Below, piece after piece: positions 7,297 through 15,771 of a DNA stretch of 64,000 nt. The stretch is from NCBI GenBank assembly GCA_041946965.1, contig JBHGBM010000014.1, positions 55,512-119,511 on the forward strand, read 5' to 3'. Made by a program: the position numbers and the translations under genes. Under the pieces are notes generated by a model. It saw only the letters and a program-made list of their open reading frames with translations, searched no databases and was not told the origin of the DNA. The number at the start of each line of letters is the position of its first letter. Position 1 is the stretch's first letter. This stretch comes from JBHGBM01 sp041946965 (GTDB lineage Bacteria; Acidobacteriota; Terriglobia; Bryobacterales; Bryobacteraceae).

Positions 7297-8751
7297 TCAG
7301 TTCCGCCGGGTTTGTCCCGGACGTCTTTCGGGCCACCCGTCGTAGTAACCGGAATCAATCAGGATAGTCTGGCGCGTGGTGGAGCGCCAGTGTTCCAGCG
7401 GGGGAGCGCCGGTGCTTTCGAAAAGCCCCCTCAATCGTCCTCTCAGTTCGGCAAGCTGTTTGCCGTACGCGCGGTCGCCGATTACGTTGACGGTTTCGCT
7501 GGAATCGGCTTCGATATCGAACAGCTCGCTGGGCCAGTTGTCGGCGCGTTCCACGTATTTCAGGTTTTCCGTGCGGATGGCGCGCACGTAGCAGTACTCG
7601 AAGAACAGCTCTTTGCGCCATGCCGGCGACTCGCCGCGCAGGAAGGCCGAGTAGCTGCGGCCCACACGCCGCCGGTCCGCGGGGGCGGAGATGCCCAGAT
7701 AGTCGAGGATCGTGGGGAAGAAATCGTAGGACGACACCAGCGGCGAAACTACCTGTCCGGCGCGGATTCTGCCCGGGTGGTTCCAGATGAGCGGCACCCT
7801 GATCGACTCTTCGTACATGTTGAACGGGATCGTCGCGTTGCCCTTGCCCCAGACGCCGTGATGGCCGGCGTTCCATCCCTGATCCGCCGAAAATACCACC
7901 AGCGTGTTTTCCCGCAGACCGAGCTCCTCCAGGCGCGCGAGGATGCGCCCGACGTTGTGGTCCATGCCCGAAACCAGCGCGGAGTAAGCCAGTTTGGTTT
8001 CGCGGTTGCCGTGGTACTTCTCGAACGACCATCGCCGCTGCGGATGCCTGGGCGGTTCCGGAAAACAGGAAAACGGGCAGTCCTTGTAGATGTCGCGATA
8101 GCGCGCAGGCTGGTAATCGAACGGGGTGTGCGGCGCGAAGAAAGGGACATAAAGGAAGAACGGTCTCTGCTTGTTGGCTTCCAGGAATTCGATGGCAAAA
8201 TCGCCAACCAGATCCGTCTTGAATCCTTTCGTCTTTACCGTCGCGCCGTTCTTGATGAACTCGGGATCACGGTATGTGCCGCCTCCGCCGGGGATGGTGC
8301 ACCAGTAGGTGAAGCCGGCGTGCGGGTGCTCATCGTCGCCCATGTGCCATTTGCCGGACAGCCCGACCGTGTAGCCGTTTTTTGCGAGGAGTTCCGTATA
8401 GGTGAGCTGTCCGTCCAGAAACCGCTTGCGCTGCGGCCCCTGAACATCCTGCTTCATGAGTGCATCACAGACCCCGTGAGCGGAGGGGAGCTTGCCGGTC
8501 ATGTACGTCATGCGGCTTGGCGAACACACCGGAGTGCTGGCGTAGGCGCGGTCGAAGCGCGTGCCGCCCGCGGCAAGGCGCGCCAGGTTCGGCGTGTGCA
8601 TCTCCGGACAACCCCAGGGGCCGACGGCCCACGCCCCGTGATCGTCAGTCAGAAAGAAGACGACGTTGGTCCTGGACGCCGCGCGTGCATTCCGGCTGAG
8701 GAATGGCCACGTGCCCGCCGCGGCCAGCAGATCTCTACGGCTCATCTTCAT
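7297..8751 (-). CDS. Tat-exported sulfatase
   Basis: 484 aa. A Tat-type leader (MKMSRRDLLAAAGTWPF) precedes an alkaline-phosphatase-superfamily sulfatase domain. Metal-binding D36-D37 are in FFLTDDHG. The modification site C76-S-P-S-R80 (PVCSPSRMTYMTGKLPSAHG) is the consensus in which the Cys becomes formylglycine. The second metal site is FSADQGWNAGHHG, and the C-terminal subdomain includes KNGYTVGLSGKWHMGDDEHP. It hydrolyses a sulfate ester, probably on a polysaccharide or oligosaccharide. A relic of a TonB receptor C-terminus lies just upstream on the same strand, and the IS110 remnant lies just downstream. No formylglycine-generating enzyme is in the window. Confidence 0.92.
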   Translation of the reverse strand: MKMSRRDLLAAAGTWPFLSRNARAASRTNVVFFLTDDHGAWAVGPWGCPEMHTPNLARLAAGGTRFDRAYASTPVCSPSRMTYMTGKLPSAHGVCDALMKQDVQGPQRKRFLDGQLTYTELLAKNGYTVGLSGKWHMGDDEHPHAGFTYWCTIPGGGGTYRDPEFIKNGATVKTKGFKTDLVGDFAIEFLEANKQRPFFLYVPFFAPHTPFDYQPARYRDIYKDCPFSCFPEPPRHPQRRWSFEKYHGNRETKLAYSALVSGMDHNVGRILARLEELGLRENTLVVFSADQGWNAGHHGVWGKGNATIPFNMYEESIRVPLIWNHPGRIRAGQVVSPLVSSYDFFPTILDYLGISAPADRRRVGRSYSAFLRGESPAWRKELFFEYCYVRAIRTENLKYVERADNWPSELFDIEADSSETVNVIGDRAYGKQLAELRGRLRGLFESTGAPPLEHWRSTTRQTILIDSGYYDGWPERRPGQTRRN

Positions 8752-8791
8752 AGGGCTTGATTCCTTTAGCGGCGCGCCGTTCGGCCACAGA

Positions 8792-8860
8792 TCAGAATTC
8801 GATGCGCGTGCCGAGCATCAGGGTCCGGGACGTGACGTTGCCTGCCAGAATCAAACAGAA
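8792..8860 (-). pseudogene. relic of a TonB-dependent receptor C-terminus
   Basis: Reading leftward into a stop at 8794-8792, the frame gives NVTSRTLMLGTRIEF at its end. This is the standard last beta-strand of an Oar-like TonB receptor (compare NVQLGLRLSF at the end of the receptor at 8983-12360), including the terminal Phe used for outer-membrane assembly. Only about 23 codons can be recognised. They sit directly upstream of the sulfatase on the same strand, suggesting that a receptor-sulfatase pair once existed here and the receptor was deleted. The match is short, so it could be chance. Confidence 0.4.
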
Positions 8861-8868
8861 TGCGCGCC

Positions 8869-8881
8869 TGACTCTGAGTCA
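8869..8881. promoter_or_regulatory. candidate operator, perfect dyad TGACTC-T-GAGTCA
   Basis: A 13-bp palindrome (6-bp arms around one central base) lies between the divergent sulfatase and TonB receptor genes, 48 bp upstream of the predicted promoter of the receptor. Its position suits an operator for a dimeric regulator of the receptor. No regulator gene is adjacent, so the protein that would bind is unknown. Confidence 0.35.
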
Positions 8882-8928
8882 TAATCCTGCATCCGTCTTC
8901 ATGTGTCAAGGTTCGCAGGTAACGCCGG

Positions 8929-8957
8929 TTGATTCAGAACATGGACTATACGATAAT
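8929..8957 (+). promoter_or_regulatory. candidate sigma-70-type promoter for the TonB receptor gene
   Basis: TTGATT (8929-8934) and GATAAT (8952-8957) are separated by 17 bp, the optimal spacing. They match the -35 consensus at 4 of 6 and the -10 consensus at 5 of 6 positions. Transcription would start near 8964 and leave a short leader carrying AGAGAGG before the ATG at 8983. Confidence 0.5.
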
Positions 8958-8982
8958 GGCGTCCCATAAGAGAGGTTTCGCC

Positions 8983-11900
8983 ATGCAACGATTCCTGGCT
9001 GCGATTCTATTCTGTGTCTCTGCCGCGTACGGGCAGGTGGAGCAGGGCACATTGACCGGCACCGTGACCGACCAGAGCGGGGCGGTGGTCCCTGGGGCGC
9101 AGGTGACCGCGCGGAATACCCAGACGGGTGTGGAGGCCGGCACACAGGCAAACGCCGAGGGTCTCTACCGGCTTCCCTATCTGCACCCCGGCGTGTACGA
9201 TCTGAGCGCCGAGGCACAGGGTTTCCAGAAAGCGCGCGTCACGGGCATCAATCTGCTGGTGGGATTGACGGCCACGGTGGATTTCGCGCTCCAGGTCGGG
9301 CCGGTCCAGAACGAGGTGACGATCACCGCCACCACCGTGATGCTGGAGCAGCAAACCGCCTCGCTCGGAGCGGTGATCGGCAGCGCGCAGATGCTGGAGT
9401 TGCCGCTGCTCGGGCGTAATCCGTACGCGCTGCTGCAACTCTCGCCGGGCGTGCTGCCCAAGGGCGGCGCCGGCGCCGGACCGATCGTCAGCGGCGGCAG
9501 ATCGAACACCAGCGAAATCCTGCTCGACGGCGCGGAGACGCGCAACAGCACGACCAACGACATCACTTTCACTCCGCCGCTCGAAGCGGTACAGGAGTTC
9601 AAGGTCATCACCAACAGCTTTTCGAGCGAGTATGGGCGCTCGGGGGGCGGAGTGCTTACGGCCGCGACGCGATCGGGAACCAACGACCTTCACGGCAGCG
9701 CGTACGAGTTTCTGCGGAACGACAAGCTGAATGCCAACGGTTGGACTAACAACCGCCAGGGGCTGACCAAGAATCCCCTGCGCCGGAACGAATACGGCTT
9801 CTCCGTTGGTGGGCCGGTCCTGTTGCCGAAGGTGTATAACGGCCGCGATAAGACGTTCTTCTTCTTCAACTGGGAGGCCGTGCCGCAGCGTTCGCCGGAC
9901 AACGTGAACGCCACCGTGCCGACCGAAGCGGAGCGGCGAGGCGATTTCTCGGGGACGCTGGACGGCTCGGGGAATGTGATCAGGGTTTACGACCCGCTGA
10001 CTACGCGGCCGGATCCGGCGCGGGCGGGGCGCTACCTCCGCGACCAGTTCCCCGGCAACGCCATCCCCGTCGCCCGGCAGGACCCCATCGGCTTGAAGAT
10101 CATGAGCTACTTCCCGCTGCCGAACCGCACGTCGCGGACGCTGAACCTGGCCCTGGCCAATTCACGCGCCAACGATCTGTGGAAGATGTTTTTCCGCGTG
10201 GATCACGCGATTGGCTCCAAGCACCGGCTGTTCTTCAGCCACGGGCGGCAGCGCCAGGATCAGAATAGTCCGGGAGTGAATATCGCGTTTCCGCCGGAGG
10301 GCGTGAACGGGGAACGCGGGCAGATCAGCAACCGCCCCAAGACGGCGGTGGCGAGCGACACCGTGACGTTCCGCCCCGACCTACTGGGCGAATTCCGCGC
10401 CAGCATTTCGCGCAACGTGATCTTCACACTGCCGCGCAGCGCCGGCTTCGACTTTACGCAGCTCGGGCTGCCGCAGTACTTGAAACAACAGGCGCGGCAA
10501 TTCATGTTTCCGCGGATTGACACGACCGACGTTACCTCGCTCGGGCCGGACCGGGCGTCGTACTTCACCGACGCCGAGCACGCCATCGAGTTTCAGGGTC
10601 ACGTGACGTGGATTCGCGGGACGCACGCGGTGAAGACGGGGGTGGACCGTACGTTCCAGGCGTTCAACGTGACGCGGGCGGAGCGGCCCTCGGGATTGTA
10701 CTCGTTCGGGCGCGGATTCACGCAGGGCCCGGACCCGTCGTCCTCGAGCGCATCGGCGGGTTTTGGAGTGGCCACGTTGCTGTTGGGCGCGCCCACCGGC
10801 GGGCAGTTCTCCCTCGATCCGTCGCTCGCGGCATCGCAAACCTACCACGCGTGGTACGTGCAGGACGATTGGAAGCTGCGGCGGAACCTGACGCTGAACC
10901 TGGGCGTACGGTGGGAATATCAATCGCCCTGGACGGACCGTTACGACCAACTGGCCTGGTTCGACCCGGACTTCACGGATCCGCTGACCAAGGCCAAGGG
11001 GCTGCTGCGCTTCGCGGGCCGGGACGGGAATCCGCGCCAGCAGACTTCGCCCGACAAGAACAACTTCGGACCGCGCGTCGGCCTGGCGTGGGAGTTCAAG
11101 AAACGAACGGTGCTGCGAGCCGGCTGGGGGATTTTCTTCTCGCCGGGCAGCGGTGGAATCGGGGCGGGCGCCAGCGACCTCGGCAGCGGGTTCCTGTCGC
11201 AGACGTCCATATACCTGGGGCCGCCGCAGGCCGCGCCGAATACGCCTCCCGTGGGCGCGTCACTGGTGGACCCGTTCAAGACGGGCCTGATCCAACCGCC
11301 GGCGACCGGGGTGGGCAGCAGCGTCACCACGGCGTTTCGCGACTGGGTGACGCCTTACGCGCAGCAGTGGAACATCAACTTCCAGCGCACGCTGGGGCCG
11401 GAGGTGCTGGTGGAGGCGGCGTGGATAGGCAGCCGCGGCCAGCGTCTGTGGGTCAACCGGACCCGAACGGCGCTCTCCACCGACTATCTCTCGCTCGGTC
11501 CGGCGTTGGACGAACTGGTCGACAATCCGTGGTACGGGATCATCAAGACCGGCAACCGGAGCGCGCAGCGCATCCGCAGATCGGCGGTGTTGCAGCCGTT
11601 CAATCACTACGACGGCGTGGCGCGCTTCAGGGACGCGATCGGCGATTCCATCTACCACGCCTTCACGCTGCGGGCGGAGAAGCGGGCGGCGCGCGGCATG
11701 ACCCTGGGCGCCTCCTACACTGTGGGCAAGCTGATCGACGACTGCCAGGAGCGGTTCTCCGGGCGGACCAGCCTGCTCGATCCGAACAATCTGAGGCTCT
11801 CGCGGAGCATCGCGGACTTCGACCGGCCGCAGTACTTCGTTGTGAATTACGTGTACGAGCTGCCCTGGGGGCACGGGAAACGCTGGCTGCGGGAAGGGCC

Positions 11901-12360
11901 CGCCGCGGCGATTCTCGGCAACTGGCAGGTGAGCGGAATTACGACCTTCGCATCCGGCACGCCGGTGGTGATCACGGGACCCAATGATGTGCGCCTTCCG
12001 GGCGTGGGCGGGTATGCGAACCGGCTGAAGTCCGGGGCGATTCCCACATCCGAACGGACGCTCGACCGCTGGTTCGACAAGACCGCCTTCGTTCCGGCGC
12101 CGGCCTACACCTTGCCGAACGGCTCGCGCACGGAACCGGGCCTGCGCAATCCGGGAATGAAGACCTTCGACCTGGGTCTGAGCCGCATCCAGAGAATCCG
12201 CGAGCGGGTTAACGTGCAGTTCCGCGCCGAGTTCTTCAACGCGTTCAACACGCCGCAGTTCGATGCTCCAACGGGGTCGGTTACCTCGGTGGACTTCGCG
12301 CGCATCACCACGGCGGGCGGCACGCGCAACGTGCAACTCGGATTGAGGCTGAGTTTCTGA
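8983..12360 (+). CDS. Oar-like TonB-dependent outer-membrane receptor
   Basis: 1125 aa. Signal peptide MQRFLAAILFCVSAAYGQ; carboxypeptidase-regulatory-like domain at ~22-105 (GTLTGTVTDQSGAVVPGAQV); plug domain at ~120-240 (LPLLGRNPYALLQLSPGV, EILLDGAETRNS, SSEYGRSGGGVL); then a large beta-barrel ending in NVQLGLRLSF with terminal Phe. Such receptors import large substrates, presumably oligosaccharides here, using TonB-ExbBD energy. The start at 8983 is supported by AGAGAGG eight bases upstream and the signal peptide; an earlier in-frame start at 8929 would add 18 unlikely residues and overlap the promoter. Its TGA overlaps the next gene's ATG by one base (TGATG), so receptor and hydrolase are coupled. 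Confidence 0.93.
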   Translation: MQRFLAAILFCVSAAYGQVEQGTLTGTVTDQSGAVVPGAQVTARNTQTGVEAGTQANAEGLYRLPYLHPGVYDLSAEAQGFQKARVTGINLLVGLTATVDFALQVGPVQNEVTITATTVMLEQQTASLGAVIGSAQMLELPLLGRNPYALLQLSPGVLPKGGAGAGPIVSGGRSNTSEILLDGAETRNSTTNDITFTPPLEAVQEFKVITNSFSSEYGRSGGGVLTAATRSGTNDLHGSAYEFLRNDKLNANGWTNNRQGLTKNPLRRNEYGFSVGGPVLLPKVYNGRDKTFFFFNWEAVPQRSPDNVNATVPTEAERRGDFSGTLDGSGNVIRVYDPLTTRPDPARAGRYLRDQFPGNAIPVARQDPIGLKIMSYFPLPNRTSRTLNLALANSRANDLWKMFFRVDHAIGSKHRLFFSHGRQRQDQNSPGVNIAFPPEGVNGERGQISNRPKTAVASDTVTFRPDLLGEFRASISRNVIFTLPRSAGFDFTQLGLPQYLKQQARQFMFPRIDTTDVTSLGPDRASYFTDAEHAIEFQGHVTWIRGTHAVKTGVDRTFQAFNVTRAERPSGLYSFGRGFTQGPDPSSSSASAGFGVATLLLGAPTGGQFSLDPSLAASQTYHAWYVQDDWKLRRNLTLNLGVRWEYQSPWTDRYDQLAWFDPDFTDPLTKAKGLLRFAGRDGNPRQQTSPDKNNFGPRVGLAWEFKKRTVLRAGWGIFFSPGSGGIGAGASDLGSGFLSQTSIYLGPPQAAPNTPPVGASLVDPFKTGLIQPPATGVGSSVTTAFRDWVTPYAQQWNINFQRTLGPEVLVEAAWIGSRGQRLWVNRTRTALSTDYLSLGPALDELVDNPWYGIIKTGNRSAQRIRRSAVLQPFNHYDGVARFRDAIGDSIYHAFTLRAEKRAARGMTLGASYTVGKLIDDCQERFSGRTSLLDPNNLRLSRSIADFDRPQYFVVNYVYELPWGHGKRWLREGPAAAILGNWQVSGITTFASGTPVVITGPNDVRLPGVGGYANRLKSGAIPTSERTLDRWFDKTAFVPAPAYTLPNGSRTEPGLRNPGMKTFDLGLSRIQRIRERVNVQFRAEFFNAFNTPQFDAPTGSVTSVDFARITTAGGTRNVQLGLRLSF

Positions 12361-13613
12361 TGACAAAGCTCGTGTTCTTATTGGGAGCGGCGGCGCTGGC
12401 GTGCGCTGGCGCCGGCCCGGACCCTTCCACCCTGGAGGGCAAGGTCCTGCTCGGCTACCAGGGTTGGTTCAACTGCGCCGGCGACGGCGCGCCGCAGAAC
12501 TCCTGGCGCAGTTGGGCGCGCGGAGCGCCAGCCGCCGAAACGCTCACCATCGACATGTATCCGGACCTCACCGAGTTCGCGCCGGCGGATTTATGCGCGC
12601 TCCCCGGCTTCACCATCCGGGGACGGCCGGCGTATGTTTTTTCGGCCTGGAACCCGAAGATCGTGGACCGGCACTTCCGCTGGATGAAAGATTACGGGCT
12701 CGACGGCGTGCTGGTGCAGCGGTTCGTCACCAACATCGCGGCCAGGCGGTCGGGCGGCGACGTGGTGCTGCGGAACGTGATGGCGGCCGCCCGCAGGCAC
12801 GGCCGCGTGTTCGCCATCGAGTACGACGTGACCGGATCGCCCGAGGCTTCCTTCCCGGACACCATGCGCGAGGACTGGAAGTACCTGGTCGAAGAACTCC
12901 AGGTTACAGCGCATCCGGGCTACCTGCGGCACAACGGGCGGCCGGTGCTCTCCGTGTGGGGCATGGGGCTGGAGGATCCCCGGCATCCGCCTCGCAATCC
13001 CGGGGCCGCGCGCAAAGTGGTGGCGTGGTTCAAATCGGAGGCTCCTCCGGCGCTGCGGGTCACCTACATGGGCGGGGTGCCTTCGCGGTGGCGGACGCTC
13101 ACGGCGGATGCCCAGCGGGACAGCGGCTGGAACGAAGTGTACGCGATGATGGACGTGATCCAGCCGTGGACCGTCGGGCGCTACCGTGACGAGGCGGGGG
13201 CGGACCGCTGGAGGAAGGAGCAGGTGGAACCCGATCTGGCGCGGACGCGTGAGAACCGGCAGATGTATATGCCGGTGATCTTTCCCGGGTTCTCCTGGGC
13301 CAACTTGAAGAAGGATGCCAAACCCAACCAGATTCCGCGCAATGGCGGCAGCTTCCTGTGGCGGCAGGCGTACAATGCGCGGCAGGCGGGCGCCTCGCTC
13401 CTGAAGATCGCCATGTTCGACGAAGTCAACGAGGGCACCGCGGTGTTCAAGATCGCGCCCACCCGCGCGGATGCGCCGGAACAAGGCTTTTGGCTCACGC
13501 TGGACGCCGACGGCAGGAAACTGCCGGGCGATTGGTACCTGCGGCTCTCGGGGCTGATCACGAAAGCGTTCAGGCAGAAACGGGAGTTGCCGGCGGCAGT
13601 GCCGCGGCCGTAG
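12360..13613 (+). CDS. GH71/GH99-like secreted glycoside hydrolase
   Basis: 417 aa. Signal peptide MTKLVFLLGAAALACAGA, then a TIM-barrel domain typical of the glycoside hydrolase family 71/99-like group: VLLGYQGWFNCAGDG, TIDMYPDLTEF, FSAWNPKIVDRHFRWMKDYGLDGVLVQRF, VFAIEYDVTG, MPVIFPGFSW and LLKIAMFDEVNEGTAVF. GH99 enzymes are endo-alpha-mannosidases and GH71 enzymes are alpha-1,3-glucanases; the exact activity of this bacterial branch is unclear. The paired acidic residues in MFDEVNEG are candidate catalytic or metal-binding groups. It is translationally coupled to the upstream TonB receptor, suggesting the receptor imports its product. Confidence 0.75.
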   Translation: MTKLVFLLGAAALACAGAGPDPSTLEGKVLLGYQGWFNCAGDGAPQNSWRSWARGAPAAETLTIDMYPDLTEFAPADLCALPGFTIRGRPAYVFSAWNPKIVDRHFRWMKDYGLDGVLVQRFVTNIAARRSGGDVVLRNVMAAARRHGRVFAIEYDVTGSPEASFPDTMREDWKYLVEELQVTAHPGYLRHNGRPVLSVWGMGLEDPRHPPRNPGAARKVVAWFKSEAPPALRVTYMGGVPSRWRTLTADAQRDSGWNEVYAMMDVIQPWTVGRYRDEAGADRWRKEQVEPDLARTRENRQMYMPVIFPGFSWANLKKDAKPNQIPRNGGSFLWRQAYNARQAGASLLKIAMFDEVNEGTAVFKIAPTRADAPEQGFWLTLDADGRKLPGDWYLRLSGLITKAFRQKRELPAAVPRP

Positions 13614-13731
13614 GGCGGACAAGTCCCGCTGGAATTTCGGGACGGCTGCCCTTAAGCAAGGCGCGTTTTTGGCCGATCATTTGCTTGTGGTTCCTCTTGT
13701 GACGCTCGACCGGGTAGAATATGGAGTTCCG
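13614..13731. other. intergenic segment at the edge of the restriction-modification island
   Basis: 118 bp without a gene. It holds a 6-bp inverted repeat (GTCCCG at 13623-13628, CGGGAC at 13638-13643) and, further on, a short T run near 13666-13670. They are too far apart for a normal intrinsic terminator. GGAG at 13723-13726 is the probable ribosome-binding site of the methyltransferase GTG start. Confidence 0.4.
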
Positions 13732-14757
13732 GTGAAGCGCTACTTCAAGACCAAGCACGGTTCGGTGTACTTGGCCGACTCACTTGACTACCTGGCCGAG
13801 GTGCCGGACGCGTCTGTTGACTTGGTCATGACGAGCCCACCGTTCGGTCTGGTGCGAAAGAAGGACTACGGCAACGTCGACTCAGACGCCTACGTTGAGT
13901 GGTTCAAGCCATTCGGCCGCGAGTTAAGACGCATTCTAAAATCTAGTGGCTCTCTGGTGATCGACATTGGCGGTGCCTGGATTCCCGGGCAGCCCACACG
14001 CAGTCTTTACCACTACGAGCTTGTCATTATGCTCTGCCGGGAGATTGGCTTCCATCTTGCTCAGGAATTCTATTGGTGGAATCCCTCGAAACTCCCCACG
14101 CCAGCAGAATGGGTCACGGTTCGACGTATACGGGCCAAGGACGCTGTGAATTGCATCTGGTGGCTCTCAGCGACGCCATGGCCGAAAGCCAGCAACAGGC
14201 GTGTTCTGGCACCCTATAGCGAGGCGATGAAGGGCCTGCTGAAGAACGGCTACAAGGCCAAGCTTCGGCCAAGCGGCCACGACATCAGCGGGAAGTTCTC
14301 GTGGGACAATGGCGCGGCTATTCCTCCAAACATCCTCGCGATTCCGAATACGGAGAGCAATTCGTACTACCTCCGGTATTGTGCTGAGCACGGCATCAAA
14401 CCGCACCCGGCCAGATACCCGGCCGCTCTGCCTGAGTTCTTCGTCCGGATGCTCACCGACGAGGGTGATAGTGTTCTTGACCCATTCGCGGGCAGCTGCA
14501 TAACAGGCGAAGTATGCGAACGGCTCAGGCGCAAATGGGTGTGTGTTGATCTGGTAGAGGAATACCTCAAAGGCGGGCTTGCCCGTTTCGAGCGCCAAAC
14601 ACAACCCGAGCAGGCATCGATGTTCCAGATGTGCGGAGAAGTGATCACGTACAAGTTACACCATCCCGCGGTTCTCTGGAATGGGCATGAGGAGGAACCA
14701 CTTCCGGAAGATGGCGGGAAGAAGCGGATACTCAAGAATGCCCGCGATACCACTTGA
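13732..14757 (+). CDS. site-specific DNA methyltransferase, beta class (N4-cytosine or N6-adenine)
   Basis: 341 aa from a GTG start at 13732 with GGAG five bases upstream; the frame is open back to an ATG at 13669. Catalytic motif IV is TSPPFG near the N-terminus. The SAM-binding motif I (VLDPFAGSCITGEVC) lies near the C-terminus, so the motif order is that of beta-class amino-methyltransferases. TSPPF rather than DPPY favours N4-cytosine methylation, though adenine cannot be excluded. Codon use is less GC-biased than in neighbouring genes, pointing to transfer. The 3' end overlaps the HNH nuclease gene by 20 bp, the usual arrangement of a type II restriction-modification pair, where it would protect host DNA. 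Confidence 0.85.
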   Translation: MKRYFKTKHGSVYLADSLDYLAEVPDASVDLVMTSPPFGLVRKKDYGNVDSDAYVEWFKPFGRELRRILKSSGSLVIDIGGAWIPGQPTRSLYHYELVIMLCREIGFHLAQEFYWWNPSKLPTPAEWVTVRRIRAKDAVNCIWWLSATPWPKASNRRVLAPYSEAMKGLLKNGYKAKLRPSGHDISGKFSWDNGAAIPPNILAIPNTESNSYYLRYCAEHGIKPHPARYPAALPEFFVRMLTDEGDSVLDPFAGSCITGEVCERLRRKWVCVDLVEEYLKGGLARFERQTQPEQASMFQMCGEVITYKLHHPAVLWNGHEEEPLPEDGGKKRILKNARDTT

Positions 14758-15736
14758 CGAACTCATTCAAGCCATTCTCGACGCCATTCAGGAATCCGGA
14801 TACTCGGGCCAGCTTGCTTCGCCCGTGCGGAAGCATCCCCGCCGGTTTCTCATTACACTCCCTGTCGGCCACGCCGTCCTTTCTGTGTACGCCTGGACGC
14901 TAACATTTGGCGGTCGCCCAACTCTCCGCGACGAATACAGAATTCAGATGACCTCAGTCCAATCGCCCCTACAGATTGCGCGAGACGGCCCCACGGTTCT
15001 CATGGGTTACGAGCCGAATCTGCGGCTGTTTGCCGGCTTCGACTTGAATCGACACAGGAGGTTCACGACGGGTTCCCCCTCTATCCAAATCGATATCGGT
15101 GCTTTGCGACAGGCTGAGATGACCGGCTTGAGTTTCCACCGCAAGGCCAATGATGAAATTGCAGTCGGATTGCGTCCCGACCACTTCATGACCTACGCCT
15201 TGAACGCGGAGCTTCTCCATCGTTTCGGAGCAGAGGCCAACGTACTAAGGCTTTTGAATCGGGCCGTTGACCTTCAGGAGATCCCGCAGCAGGATGTGGC
15301 CAATCTGTCCACCGAAAGGCAACGCGTCGTCCAAACCGTGAGCCGCCTATCCCGAGTAGCAAGTTTCCGGCAGCAGGTCCTTTTTGCATATGGCAACCGC
15401 TGCGCGGTGACAAGGGCGCAGCTTCGCCTTGTCGAAGCGGCGCACGTCTTGCCCGTAGGCGCTCCCGGAAGTGTCGATCATGTGACAAACGGACTCGCAC
15501 TCTCGCCGACATACCACAAGGCTTTCGATCATGGTCTCATATACCTCACCGAGGACCACCACATGCGAATCAACGAAGGCCAGCTTCACGTGCTGAGTCG
15601 CCTGAATCTCACGGGCGGTCTCGATGGCTTCCGGGCTACGCTGGGACGTGTTTTCTTACCGCCAGATCAGCGGCAATGGCCCAGCGTGGACTTCATACGC
15701 AAAGCGAATCAATTCAGGCAAATAGCATCGAAATAG
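14738..15736 (+). CDS. HNH restriction endonuclease (HNH_2-like)
   Basis: 332 aa from ATG 14738. The N-terminal ~200 residues are unfamiliar and probably give DNA specificity. The C-terminal part is a clear HNH_2-type nuclease: NRCAVTRAQLRLVEAAHVLP, then VDHVTNGLALSPTYHKAFDHGL, with the His of AAH, the Asn of TNG and the His of YHKAFD in place. This subfamily is repeatedly found next to DNA methyltransferases as restriction enzymes. The upstream methyltransferase overlaps it by 20 bp. Base composition resembles that gene and differs from the flanks. The target sequence cannot be predicted. Confidence 0.82.
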   Translation: MPAIPLDELIQAILDAIQESGYSGQLASPVRKHPRRFLITLPVGHAVLSVYAWTLTFGGRPTLRDEYRIQMTSVQSPLQIARDGPTVLMGYEPNLRLFAGFDLNRHRRFTTGSPSIQIDIGALRQAEMTGLSFHRKANDEIAVGLRPDHFMTYALNAELLHRFGAEANVLRLLNRAVDLQEIPQQDVANLSTERQRVVQTVSRLSRVASFRQQVLFAYGNRCAVTRAQLRLVEAAHVLPVGAPGSVDHVTNGLALSPTYHKAFDHGLIYLTEDHHMRINEGQLHVLSRLNLTGGLDGFRATLGRVFLPPDQRQWPSVDFIRKANQFRQIASK

Positions 15737-15771
15737 ACATCCGAATCCGCTTATTCCCCCCGCCGAGATCG

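Noticed and set aside
7039..8760. 573-codon + strand frame over the sulfatase
   Set aside because: It runs antisense to a sulfatase with intact catalytic motifs and also crosses the non-coding IS flank.
13623..13643. Intrinsic terminator after the GH71/99-like gene
   Set aside because: The 6-bp stem is not followed by a T run; the T-rich stretch is more than 20 bases away.
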